Shown piece by piece: positions 1 to 7,354 of a stretch of 9,755 nucleotides of DNA; position 1 is the first letter of the stretch, and each line of letters begins with the position of its first letter. The translations under genes were made by a program, and so were the position numbers. The notes under the pieces are model-generated. The model did not search any database, was not told the DNA's origin, and was given only the letters and a program-made list of their open reading frames with translations. Source of the DNA: Lachnospiraceae bacterium (GTDB lineage Bacteria; Bacillota; Clostridia; Lachnospirales; Lachnospiraceae). The DNA lies in NCBI GenBank assembly GCA_004552595.1, contig SFNX01000066.1:1-9755 (forward strand), read 5' to 3'.

Positions 1-77
1 TGGATGTAGTTGGATCAAGTATCAGAGCATATGTAAATGCTCTTAATAAGATAGTATATGAGGAGTGCGAACAATGA
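1..77 (+). CDS. C-terminal tail of a 2-isopropylmalate/citramalate synthase-like protein (partial)
   Basis: An open frame enters from the left edge (first full codon at base 3) and ends at TGA 75-77, giving 24 residues. The tail contains SSIRAYVNALNK, which resembles the last helix of the LeuA/CimA family regulatory domain, where 'ASAKAYINALN'-like sequences occur near the C-terminus. Those enzymes condense acetyl-CoA with a 2-oxoacid in leucine or isoleucine synthesis. The stop overlaps the next start codon as ATGA (74-77), and the next gene's ribosome binding site lies inside this frame, so the two are very probably translationally coupled. Only a short tail is visible, so the exact enzyme (isopropylmalate, citramalate or homocitrate synthase) cannot be told. 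The frame itself is well supported by the overlap; the family is a recognition from a short motif. Confidence 0.55.
   Translation, partial: DVVGSSIRAYVNALNKIVYEECEQ
61..65 (+). promoter_or_regulatory. Ribosome binding site of the TIM barrel-acyl-CoA synthetase fusion gene
   Basis: AGGAG stands 8 bases before ATG at 74. This favours ATG 74 over the in-frame GTG at 65, which overlaps the Shine-Dalgarno sequence itself and has none of its own. Confidence 0.8.
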
Positions 78-2557
78 AGATTTCTTTTTCGACAAGAGGC
101 TGGAAAGAGCTTACATGGGATGAACTTAAAGAAGTTGCCATAGAAATGGACTTTGCAGGTATTGAAGTGTATGATCTTCACTGTTGCAAAGAACTTACAG
201 ATAAGGGTGCAGCTTTTCACAAATATAATACACAGGCTACCGTGAGAGGACTTAGGGACGCAAAGCTTGAAATCCCATGCTTTGACACATCAATAGATAT
301 TACATCGGATGAAAACAGTGTTTATACATTAAAGGAATTAATAAGCATTGCAGGTTCAATGTCTGTTCCATATGTTGCATGCTGTGTGATGAATGACAAT
401 GAAGAAAAGGTCAGAGAGGCTCTTGATGAGCTTGTGCCTTTCGCAGAAGAAAAGAAGGTATGCATACTTATTACTACTAACGGAGCATACTCCGATACTA
501 AGAAGCTTCGCGAGCTTATGGACAGTTATGCATGTGATTTCCTTGCTGCACTTTGGGACGTACATCATCCATTTAGAGATGACAACGAAACACCTGCTGA
601 GACAATAACAAATCTTGGAGCGTATGTTAAGCATGTTCACATGAAGGACTCTGACAGTGCTGATAAATACAATCTTATCGGCGAAGGCAACATGCCAATC
701 GACGATATTATGAGAGCACTTGCATCAGTTGATTATGACGGATTTATTTCACTTGAGTGGAATAAAAAGTGGATGGAAGAGCTTACCGATTATGAGATAA
801 TTTTCCCATACTTCGTAAACTATATGCACAAGTTTGAGGATACAAGGGGACAGAAGAAGAAACTCTACTTTAATCATGACGGAAAAGGTCAGTACATATG
901 GAAAAAGGATGAACTTATTGATCTTACCTTCTCGCAGGTTCTTGACAGGGTTGCAGAGGAATTCCCTGATCAGTATGCATTCAAATATACAACTCTTGAT
1001 TACACAAGAACATACGAAGAGTTCAAGGAAGACGTTGATAATTTCGCAAGAGCTTTAGTATCAATGGGCGTTAAGGCAGGCTCAAAAGTAGCTATTTGGG
1101 CAACAAACGTACCTGCCTGGTATATTACATTCTGGGCAACAACAAAGATTGGTGCCGTTCTTGTAACAGTAAATACAGCATATAAGATTCATGAGGCAGA
1201 GTATCTTTTCCGTCAGTCGGACACTCATACTCTTGTAATGGTTGAATCTGCTCTTGATTCAAATTACGCAAAGATTATTAATGAAATTTGTCCTGAGCTT
1301 AAAGACAATAAGCCGGGTAATCAGCTTCATACAAAGAGACTTCCTTTCTTAAGAAACGTAATTACTGTAGGCTTTAATATGCCGGGATGTCTTAATTTTG
1401 AACAGGCTATGGACAGATGCGATCTTGTTCCGCTTGAAGAGATAAATAAAATGGCAGCAAAGGTTCGCCCTAATGATGTATGTAATATGCAGTATACATC
1501 AGGTACTACAGGATTCCCTAAGGGTGTAATGCTTACTCATTACAACGTAGTTAATAACGGTAAGTGTATCGGAGACAGAATGGGACTTTCAACAGCAGAC
1601 AGAATGATGATTCAGGTTCCTATGTTCCACTGCTTTGGTATGGTACTTTCAATGACATCATCAATGACACACGGTACTACAATGTGTCCGATGCCATATT
1701 TCTCGGCAAAGGCATCACTTGCATGTATAAGACAGGAAAAAATTACTGCATTTAACGGTGTTCCGACAATGTTCATCGCAATGTTCAACCATGCTGATTA
1801 TAAAAAGACCGATTTCTCATTTATGAGAACAGGTATCATGGCCGGTGCAGGATGTCCTCCTGAACTTATGAAGAGAGCAGCAGATCCAAATGAAATGAAT
1901 ATGACAGGTATTGTCAGCGTTTACGGACAGACTGAAACAGCTCCGGGAAATACTATGAGCTCATGGACAGATCCTCTTGATGTACGTACAGAAACTGTTG
2001 GATATGATTTTCCACATGTTCAGTGTAAAATAATAGATCCTGAGACAGGTGAAGAAGTAGGCGTTGGCGTAAACGGTGAATTCTGCGCTAAGGGCTACAA
2101 CACAATGAAGGGTTATTATAAGATGCCTGAGGCTACAAAGGAAACAATCGATGAAGACGGATGGCTTCATTCAGGAGACCTTGCTTGTAAGGATGAGAAC
2201 GGAAATTACAGAATTACAGGACGTCTTAAGGATATGATAATCAGAGGCGGTGAGAACCTTTATCCAAAGGAAATTGAAGAGTTTATCTATACTCATCCTG
2301 AGGTTAAGGACGTACAGGTTATCGGTGTTCCTGATGAAAAGTATGGCGAAGAAGCCATGGCTTGTATTATATTAAAGGAAGGCGCAACAGTTAATGTTGA
2401 TGAGATGAGAGATTTTATAGTTGCGTCACTTGCAAGACACAAGGTTCCTAAGTATATTAAGTTTGTTGATTCATTCCCAATGAATGCAGCAGGAAAGATT
2501 CAGAAGTACAAGATGCGTGAAGCAGCGGTTGAGGAGCTTGGTCTTAAAAAGAATTAA
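74..2557 (+). CDS. Fusion protein: sugar-phosphate isomerase/epimerase-like TIM barrel plus acyl-CoA synthetase
   Basis: The 827-residue product has two domains. Residues 1 to about 265 resemble the xylose isomerase-like TIM barrel (AP endonuclease family 2), with WDVHHPFR (D162, H164, H165), HVHMKD (187-192) and SLEW (E228). The family's first metal-binding Glu, normally in an 'ETxG' strand, is replaced by TTNG (Thr134 on), so catalysis may be lost or altered. Residues from about 285 form a complete ANL-type AMP-forming acyl-CoA synthetase: YTSGTTGFPKG (474-484), YGQTE (617-621), GWLHSGD (696-702), GRLKD (716-720), and the C-terminal catalytic lysine K808 in AAGKIQK. Overall it resembles medium/long-chain enzymes such as YngI or ACSF2; it would activate a carboxylic acid with ATP and CoA in the cytoplasm. 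The acid is unknown. It overlaps the upstream LeuA-like gene by 4 bp and precedes nifJ by 18 bp, so all three are likely one operon. The domain calls are firm; the substrate and the role of the barrel are not. Confidence 0.9.
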   Translation: MKISFSTRGWKELTWDELKEVAIEMDFAGIEVYDLHCCKELTDKGAAFHKYNTQATVRGLRDAKLEIPCFDTSIDITSDENSVYTLKELISIAGSMSVPYVACCVMNDNEEKVREALDELVPFAEEKKVCILITTNGAYSDTKKLRELMDSYACDFLAALWDVHHPFRDDNETPAETITNLGAYVKHVHMKDSDSADKYNLIGEGNMPIDDIMRALASVDYDGFISLEWNKKWMEELTDYEIIFPYFVNYMHKFEDTRGQKKKLYFNHDGKGQYIWKKDELIDLTFSQVLDRVAEEFPDQYAFKYTTLDYTRTYEEFKEDVDNFARALVSMGVKAGSKVAIWATNVPAWYITFWATTKIGAVLVTVNTAYKIHEAEYLFRQSDTHTLVMVESALDSNYAKIINEICPELKDNKPGNQLHTKRLPFLRNVITVGFNMPGCLNFEQAMDRCDLVPLEEINKMAAKVRPNDVCNMQYTSGTTGFPKGVMLTHYNVVNNGKCIGDRMGLSTADRMMIQVPMFHCFGMVLSMTSSMTHGTTMCPMPYFSAKASLACIRQEKITAFNGVPTMFIAMFNHADYKKTDFSFMRTGIMAGAGCPPELMKRAADPNEMNMTGIVSVYGQTETAPGNTMSSWTDPLDVRTETVGYDFPHVQCKIIDPETGEEVGVGVNGEFCAKGYNTMKGYYKMPEATKETIDEDGWLHSGDLACKDENGNYRITGRLKDMIIRGGENLYPKEIEEFIYTHPEVKDVQVIGVPDEKYGEEAMACIILKEGATVNVDEMRDFIVASLARHKVPKYIKFVDSFPMNAAGKIQKYKMREAAVEELGLKKN

Positions 2558-2575
2558 TTTAAAGGTGAGAGAAAG

Positions 2576-5500
2576 ATGTCAAATTTTGTAACAATGGACG
2601 GTAATGCCGCAGCAGCTAATGTGGCATACGATTTTACGGAAATAGCAGCAATTTATCCTATTACACCATCATCTCCAATGGCAGGACTTACTGACCAGTG
2701 GAGTGCAAACGGAAGGCTTAATATGTTTGATCAGCCTGTAAAGCTTATCGAAATGCAGTCGGAAGCAGGTGCGATAGGAGCAGTACACGGGGCACTTCAG
2801 ACAGGTTCACTTGGCGTCAGCTATACTTCAAGCCAGGGACTTATGCTTATGGTTCCGGTTCTTTACAGAATTGCGGGAGAAAGACTTCCTGCAGTATTAC
2901 ATGTAGCTGCAAGAACTGTAGGTACTCACGGAATGAGTATTTTCGGTGATCACTCCGATGTAATGGCTTGCAGAGCGACAGGCTTTGCTATGCTCTGTTC
3001 AGGCTCTGTTCAGGAGGTAGCAGACCTTGCGGCAGTTGCACACCTTGCAGCGGTAAAGGGAAGAACACCGTTTATGCATTTCTTTGACGGCTTCCGTACT
3101 TCACACGAGCTTTCAAGAATTGACATGCCTGATGTTAAGGCGCTGACAAAGCTTATGGATAAAGATGCATTACAGGCATTCAGAGACCATGCGCTTAATC
3201 CGGAGCATCCCAGACTTTGGAATACGGTTCAGAATGGTGATGTATATTTCCAGATTCGTGAAGCCAATAACGGGTTTTATGATGATTTACCTGAAATTGT
3301 TGAATATTACCTTGAAGAAACAGGAAAGGTTACAGGAAGAACATACCATTTATTTGACTATTACGGAGATCCTGATGCAGAAGATGTTGTTATTGCAATG
3401 GGTTCTGTTTCCGGTGCTGCAAAAGAAGCCGTTGATTATTTATCCGGTAAAGGTAAAAAGGTAGGATATCTTGAGGTGCACCTTTACAGACCGTTCTCAA
3501 GTAAGCACTTCTTAAACGCTCTTCCAAAGAGTGTCAAGAGAATCGCAGTACTTGACAGGTGCAAAGAAATGGGTTCTGTAGGAGAGCCGCTATACCTTGA
3601 TGTTGTATCGGTAATTAAGGATACAAATATGGATGTATCTGTAATTGGCGGTAGATACGGACTTTCATCAAAGGATACCGACATGGCACAGCTCGTATCG
3701 GTATATAAAAACTTAAGCCTTGATAATCCTAAGAAGAATTTTACTATTGGAATTGTTGATGATGTCACACATCTTTCGTTAGAATACGAAAAAATAACAG
3801 ACTATGTCGACAATGATACATACAGCTGCAAGTTCTGGGGACTTGGCGGTGACGGAACAGTAGGTGCCAATCACAATACGGCAAAGATTCTTGGTGACTG
3901 CGAAGACCTTTATTCACAGGCGTACTTTGAATATGATGCCAAAAAGTCATTTGGTATTACAAAATCACATTTAAGATTTTCGAAAAAGCCGATAAGAAGC
4001 ACATACTATGTTAAGTCGGCAGACTTTGTAGCGTGTCATAACGAGAACTTTATCGGAGAATATGACATAGTAAATGAAATTAAAAAGGGAGGCAGCCTTT
4101 TATTAAACTGCTCATTTGACGAAAATGAGGTAGATGAAAAGCTTCCTTCACATGTTAAGAGACTTATTGCAGACAATGACATTAAGCTCTATATAATAAA
4201 TGCAACTGAAATTGCTCACAGGCTTGGTCTTGGTTCACACACAAATACTGTGCTTCAGGCGGCATTCTTTAAGATTTCAAAACTTATGGATGTTGACAAA
4301 GCACTTGAGCATATGAAGGAAGCAGCCAGAAAGGCTTATTTTGCAAAGGGCTCAAAGGTAGTTAATATGAATGTAGAAGCTATTGATGAGGGTGCAAAAA
4401 ATGTTATTGAGATAAAGGTGCCTGCTTCATGGAAGGAGTGCACTGATGAGAGAGAGCCTGATGACCCTAACCTTCCTCAAGTAGTAAGAAACATCCTTTT
4501 CCCAATCAACCGTCAGAAAGGTGATGATTTACCTGTAAGTACGTTTAAGGGATATGAAGACGGTACTATTGATGTAGGTCTTACGGCATATGAGAAGCGT
4601 GCAATTGCTGTCAATGTTCCGGAGTGGGATTCATCAAAATGTCTTCAGTGTAACCAGTGCTCGTTTGTATGTCCTCATGCGGCAATAAGACCATATATAG
4701 TAACCAAGGAAGAAGCCAAGAATGCTCCTAAAGGATTTGATACAGTTAAATTAAACGGTATAAAGGATACGGAGTATGAGTACAGACTTGAAGTGTCAAA
4801 GCATGACTGTACAGGTTGCGGCAGCTGCGTTGCAAGCTGTCCTGCAAAGGAAAAGGCAATTAAAATGGTGCCTGCTAAGTTCTCTGATGAGGATTTGGAA
4901 AGATGGAATTATGCTCTTTCATTAAGTGATAAGGGAGACCTTTTCAATCCAAATACAGTTAAAGGCTCACAGTTTAGAACACCTTTGGTAGAGTTTTCGG
5001 CAGCATGTGCAGGCTGTGGTGAAACCCCGTATGCTAAGCTTCTTACACAGCTTTTTGGTGACAGAGTTTACTGGGCAAATGCAACAGGCTGTTCGCAAGC
5101 CTGGGGTGCTCCAATGCCGGGAATTCCATACACTACAAATAAACGCGGTTTTGGACCTGCATGGACAAACAGCCTATTTGAAAACAATGCTGAGCTCGCA
5201 CTGGGAATGTATTTATCATCAAAGCAGCAAAGAGAAGGCCAGAAAAACAACGTAATTAAGCTTCTTGAAATGAACATTAATGAAGAACTTAAGGATAAGT
5301 GTAATGACTGGCTTGATACCTTTGATGATCTTAATGCATCAAGAGCCGCAACAGATAATCTTATTGAAGAACTTGAAAAAGTCACCGAAGGAAAACATAA
5401 AGAACTTTGCGATAAGATTTTAAGAGCAAAGGACCAGCTTTCAAAGAAGACTCTCTGGATGTATGGCGGCGACGGATGGGCATATGACATTGGATTCGGC

Positions 5501-6079
5501 GGACTTAACCATGTAATCGCACAGGGAGAAAACGTCAATATTCTTATCGTTGATACAGAGGTTTATTCAAATACCGGCGGACAGAGCTCAAAGGCGACTC
5601 CTATCGGAGCGGTTGCACAGTTCCAGGCATCTGGTAAAAAGTCAAGAAAGATGGACCTTGGCGCTATCATGATGAGCTATGGAAATGTCTATGTCGCGCA
5701 GGTTGCAATGGGTGCAAATCAGACACAGCTCGTTAAGGCAATCACCGAGGCAGAAAGCTATGACGGTCCTTCGGTAATTATTGCATATGCACCTTGTACA
5801 ACACACGGAATAAGAAGCGGTATGGGTAGCGTTCAGGCTGAAATGAAGAAGGCTGTTGAGAGTGGATACTGGTATCTTTACAGATATGACCCACGTAAGG
5901 AAGTTCCGATGCAGCTTGATTCTAAGGAACCAAATATTGAACTTGAAGAGTTCCTAGACGGTGAAAACAGATATTCAGTACTTAAAAAGACGTTCCCGGA
6001 AAATGCCAAGGAGCTTTTTGCAATAGCTAAGACTGATTCAAGAAATAAATATGAAAAATATAAAAAGATGACAGAATAA
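2576..6079 (+). CDS. nifJ: Pyruvate:ferredoxin (flavodoxin) oxidoreductase
   Basis: This 1167-residue single-chain cytoplasmic enzyme oxidatively decarboxylates pyruvate with CoA to acetyl-CoA and CO2, reducing ferredoxin; it can run in reverse. Length matches the family. The N-terminal domain has YPITPSS (T30), the thiamine-contacting E63 in EMQSEAG, and R113 in AARTVGTHG. The ferredoxin domain carries two CxxCxxCxxxC motifs for 4Fe-4S clusters (C689, C692, C695, C699; C745, C748, C751, C755). The proximal cluster is held by C811 and C814 (CAGCGETPY), C839 (ATGCSQAWG) and C1074 (APCTTHGI). The thiamine diphosphate/magnesium site is GDGWAYDIGFGG (D966) to YSNTGGQ (N999). The residue spacing closely follows the Desulfovibrio africanus enzyme as I recall it. 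Start ATG has AAAGGTGAG about 6 bases upstream. No catalytic residue is missing and no frameshift is seen. It sits 18 bp after the acyl-CoA synthetase fusion and is followed by a terminator, so it is the last gene of its operon. Confidence 0.97.
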   Translation: MSNFVTMDGNAAAANVAYDFTEIAAIYPITPSSPMAGLTDQWSANGRLNMFDQPVKLIEMQSEAGAIGAVHGALQTGSLGVSYTSSQGLMLMVPVLYRIAGERLPAVLHVAARTVGTHGMSIFGDHSDVMACRATGFAMLCSGSVQEVADLAAVAHLAAVKGRTPFMHFFDGFRTSHELSRIDMPDVKALTKLMDKDALQAFRDHALNPEHPRLWNTVQNGDVYFQIREANNGFYDDLPEIVEYYLEETGKVTGRTYHLFDYYGDPDAEDVVIAMGSVSGAAKEAVDYLSGKGKKVGYLEVHLYRPFSSKHFLNALPKSVKRIAVLDRCKEMGSVGEPLYLDVVSVIKDTNMDVSVIGGRYGLSSKDTDMAQLVSVYKNLSLDNPKKNFTIGIVDDVTHLSLEYEKITDYVDNDTYSCKFWGLGGDGTVGANHNTAKILGDCEDLYSQAYFEYDAKKSFGITKSHLRFSKKPIRSTYYVKSADFVACHNENFIGEYDIVNEIKKGGSLLLNCSFDENEVDEKLPSHVKRLIADNDIKLYIINATEIAHRLGLGSHTNTVLQAAFFKISKLMDVDKALEHMKEAARKAYFAKGSKVVNMNVEAIDEGAKNVIEIKVPASWKECTDEREPDDPNLPQVVRNILFPINRQKGDDLPVSTFKGYEDGTIDVGLTAYEKRAIAVNVPEWDSSKCLQCNQCSFVCPHAAIRPYIVTKEEAKNAPKGFDTVKLNGIKDTEYEYRLEVSKHDCTGCGSCVASCPAKEKAIKMVPAKFSDEDLERWNYALSLSDKGDLFNPNTVKGSQFRTPLVEFSAACAGCGETPYAKLLTQLFGDRVYWANATGCSQAWGAPMPGIPYTTNKRGFGPAWTNSLFENNAELALGMYLSSKQQREGQKNNVIKLLEMNINEELKDKCNDWLDTFDDLNASRAATDNLIEELEKVTEGKHKELCDKILRAKDQLSKKTLWMYGGDGWAYDIGFGGLNHVIAQGENVNILIVDTEVYSNTGGQSSKATPIGAVAQFQASGKKSRKMDLGAIMMSYGNVYVAQVAMGANQTQLVKAITEAESYDGPSVIIAYAPCTTHGIRSGMGSVQAEMKKAVESGYWYLYRYDPRKEVPMQLDSKEPNIELEEFLDGENRYSVLKKTFPENAKELFAIAKTDSRNKYEKYKKMTE

Positions 6080-6113
6080 TAGCAGCATGCAAAACGGTCA
6101 GAATTAATTATCA

Positions 6114-6148
6114 GAATGTCACGGTTATTCCGTGGCATTCTTTTTTTT
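6114..6148 (+). terminator. Intrinsic terminator after nifJ
   Basis: An 11-bp stem (6114-6124 with 6130-6140, one G-T wobble) encloses a 5-base loop TTATT and runs into ten T residues (6139-6148). It lies 34 bases after the nifJ stop and closes the operon. Confidence 0.92.
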
Positions 6149-6189
6149 AAAGATTAAAAAAAAATTGTGTAAAACTTACAAATTTAGTG

Positions 6190-6219
6190 TTGACATAACT
6201 ATATATTGTGTAATATTAT
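6190..6219 (+). promoter_or_regulatory. Sigma-A-type promoter of the tetR unit
   Basis: A perfect -35 TTGACA (6190-6195) is followed by an 18-base spacer and TATTAT (6214-6219). Other -10 candidates overlap: TAATAT at 6211 (15-base spacer) and TATAAT at 6217 (21-base spacer). A run of nine A residues (about 6156-6164) upstream could act as an UP element. Transcription would start near 6226, just before the 13-bp repeat array, which would therefore lie in the leader. The -35 is itself in phase with that array. Confidence 0.65.
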
Positions 6220-6228
6220 AATAACTGT

Positions 6229-6319
6229 GTTATGTAACAAAGTTGTACAACATTGATATGTAACTAAGATACGTAACACAGTTGCATAACGATGGTGTAT
6301 AACAATGTTATACATAAAC
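6229..6319 (+). repeat. Seven-unit 13-bp-period array of GTTRYRYAAC palindromes (probable operator array)
   Basis: Units begin at 6229, 6242, 6255, 6268, 6281, 6294 and 6307, exactly 13 bases apart. Each has a 10-base core followed by a 3-base A/T-rich variable linker. The core consensus GTTRYRYAAC is self-complementary; the second unit, GTTGTACAAC, is a perfect palindrome. Position 1 is G and position 3 is T in all seven units, the four central bases are purine-pyrimidine-purine-pyrimidine in all seven, and AAC ends six of seven. The last two units form an inverted repeat with 8-base arms (6296-6303 and 6307-6314). Upstream, the -35 region at 6190-6199 is in the same phase and also ends RYRYAAC. 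The array fills the leader up to the tetR ribosome binding site. It is most simply read as multiple binding sites for the TetR-family protein encoded next; that link is inference. Confidence 0.85.
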
Positions 6320-6328
6320 CCGTATTTT

Positions 6329-6332
6329 GGAG
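6329..6332 (+). promoter_or_regulatory. Ribosome binding site deciding the tetR-family start
   Basis: GGAG stands 7 bases before ATG 6340. The earlier in-frame ATG at 6292 has no such site and its first codons fall inside the repeat array, so 6340 is preferred. Confidence 0.75.
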
Positions 6333-6339
6333 CACTAGT

Positions 6340-6906
6340 ATGCCACCGCAGGTGAAGGTATCAAAAGAACATATTAAGTCTGAGGCTTTTCAAATGACTA
6401 AGGAGAGTGGATTTGAGGCTGTTAGCGCAAGAAAGTTAGCAGAGAGATTGAATTGCTCGACTCAGCCTATTTTTCGAGTTTATCAGAACATGGAAGAGCT
6501 TAAGGCAGATTTGTATGAAATGGGTACCGATTATATGAGGGAAAGTATGGAGCGACATAAGGGGAAGTCAGAACCGGCTTATCTTTCACTTGCAAAGGGT
6601 TATATTGATGCAGCCAGAAACGAGAAGAATTTGTTTAGATTGATAGCATCTGTAGATGACTTAGACATTTCGGGCGATAAGGAGTTTTTGCTTAAAGGGG
6701 AAGCAATAAACTATCCGAATATGTTACCGGGGGCAGAAAGCCTAGATGATGAGAAAAAAGGGGAACTCATCAGCGCGATATGGTTTCTTGTTCATGGAAT
6801 AGCGACCTTAATTGTTTCGGGAAGGACTGAAATAAGTGATAAGGAAATAGGGGACCTTATCAACGAAACGTACTTTGGTCTTTTATCGAGATTTAAGGGA
6901 GAGTAA
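6340..6906 (+). CDS. TetR/AcrR-family transcriptional regulator, WHG-type C-terminal domain
   Basis: The 188-residue product has the typical TetR N-terminus: a helix ending in MTKESGFEAVSARKLAERL and a helix-turn-helix at about 28-48, with CSTQPIFRVYQNMEEL in the recognition-helix region. TetR proteins act as dimers, usually repressors released by a small ligand. The C-terminal part contains W148-F-L-V-H152-G153-I-A-T-L, matching the Trp/His-Gly signature of the WHG ligand-binding domain, so the ligand is not predictable. It has its own promoter, follows a terminator and is read with the small membrane protein 48 bp downstream. The palindrome array in its leader suggests autoregulation. Leucine codon use differs from nifJ: TTG is 5 of 19 leucines here and appears very rare in nifJ, which may mean a different origin or weak expression. 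Family assignment is firm; target and ligand are unknown. Confidence 0.9.
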   Translation: MPPQVKVSKEHIKSEAFQMTKESGFEAVSARKLAERLNCSTQPIFRVYQNMEELKADLYEMGTDYMRESMERHKGKSEPAYLSLAKGYIDAARNEKNLFRLIASVDDLDISGDKEFLLKGEAINYPNMLPGAESLDDEKKGELISAIWFLVHGIATLIVSGRTEISDKEIGDLINETYFGLLSRFKGE

Positions 6907-6954
6907 TTGATTCAGATGCTATTAATTTAGCAAGGGAGTTTAGAAGGGGTATAA

Positions 6955-7281
6955 ATGAATAATAAGAGAAAACGCCTTAGGAGAAGAAGGAAGCTCGCTA
7001 AGGGGTTCAAAAGGACTTTGAGGGCAGTCCTTTTGGCACCGGGAAGAATTCCGCCAATTGATTTAAAAACGGTGGAAATCTGTATGCGTGTATGTGAAAT
7101 ATGCGGCATCATTTTTGTAATGACACTTATTGCGCATCTTATAAGTGAAAGCAGCATACTTACAGGACTAACGTTTACAATGGGATTTGCATTTATGGGA
7201 CTTATGTTTTTTATTAAGCTTGCAGACTACCAGGATAAGCTGATTCGCATGCAGATGGCTGATTACATCTACATAAGATGA
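6955..7281 (+). CDS. Small, highly basic two-helix membrane protein of unknown function
   Basis: I do not recognise this 108-residue protein. It begins with a strongly basic stretch (12 Lys/Arg in the first 20 residues), followed by an APGRIPP turn (28-34). Two hydrophobic segments follow, about 46-64 and 68-87, joined by a very short polar loop, then a polar tail ending YIYIR. The positive-inside rule predicts both ends in the cytoplasm with a short external hairpin. C43, C47 and C50 lie at the start of the first helix. AAGGGG (6944-6949) sits 5 bases before the ATG, supporting translation. It follows the TetR gene by 48 bp with no terminator between and is closed by a strong terminator, so it is probably co-transcribed and may be the regulator's target or partner. 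That it is a real gene is likely; its role is unknown. Confidence 0.75.
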   Translation: MNNKRKRLRRRRKLAKGFKRTLRAVLLAPGRIPPIDLKTVEICMRVCEICGIIFVMTLIAHLISESSILTGLTFTMGFAFMGLMFFIKLADYQDKLIRMQMADYIYIR

Positions 7282-7292
7282 GGATGTAAAAG

Positions 7293-7329
7293 ACAGAGGA
7301 TGGTTATTTAACTATCCTCTGTATTTTTT
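7293..7329 (+). terminator. Intrinsic terminator after the tetR/small membrane protein unit
   Basis: A 13-bp stem (7293-7305 with 7310-7322, one G-T wobble) with a 4-base loop ATTT is followed by six T residues (7324-7329). It begins 11 bases after the stop codon and separates this unit from the efflux operon. Confidence 0.93.
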
Positions 7330-7354
7330 GTAAATGCAAATTAGTTAATATTCC

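Noticed and set aside
65..73. GTG at 65 as start of the fusion protein
   Set aside because: It sits inside the AGGAG Shine-Dalgarno region and has no ribosome binding site of its own; ATG 74 has ideal spacing and forms the ATGA overlap.
5068..5538. A 156-codon open frame on the minus strand within nifJ
   Set aside because: It is antisense to the catalytic part of nifJ, is rich in Ser/Leu as expected of a shadow frame, and has no recognisable domain.
6229..6319. Array considered as CRISPR or replication iterons
   Set aside because: Units of 10 bases with 3-base linkers are far too short for CRISPR; no replication protein gene or DnaA boxes are near, and the position between a promoter and a tetR start fits an operator array better.
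6292..6339. Earlier ATG (6292) giving the TetR protein 16 extra residues
   Set aside because: The codons lie in the 13-bp repeat array, no ribosome binding site precedes them, and TetR homologs start close to the first helix, matching ATG 6340.
7081..7104. CX3CX2C spacing (C43, C47, C50) in the small membrane protein, as in radical SAM enzymes
   Set aside because: The protein is only 108 residues, the motif runs into a transmembrane helix and no SAM-binding barrel is present; the spacing is coincidental.
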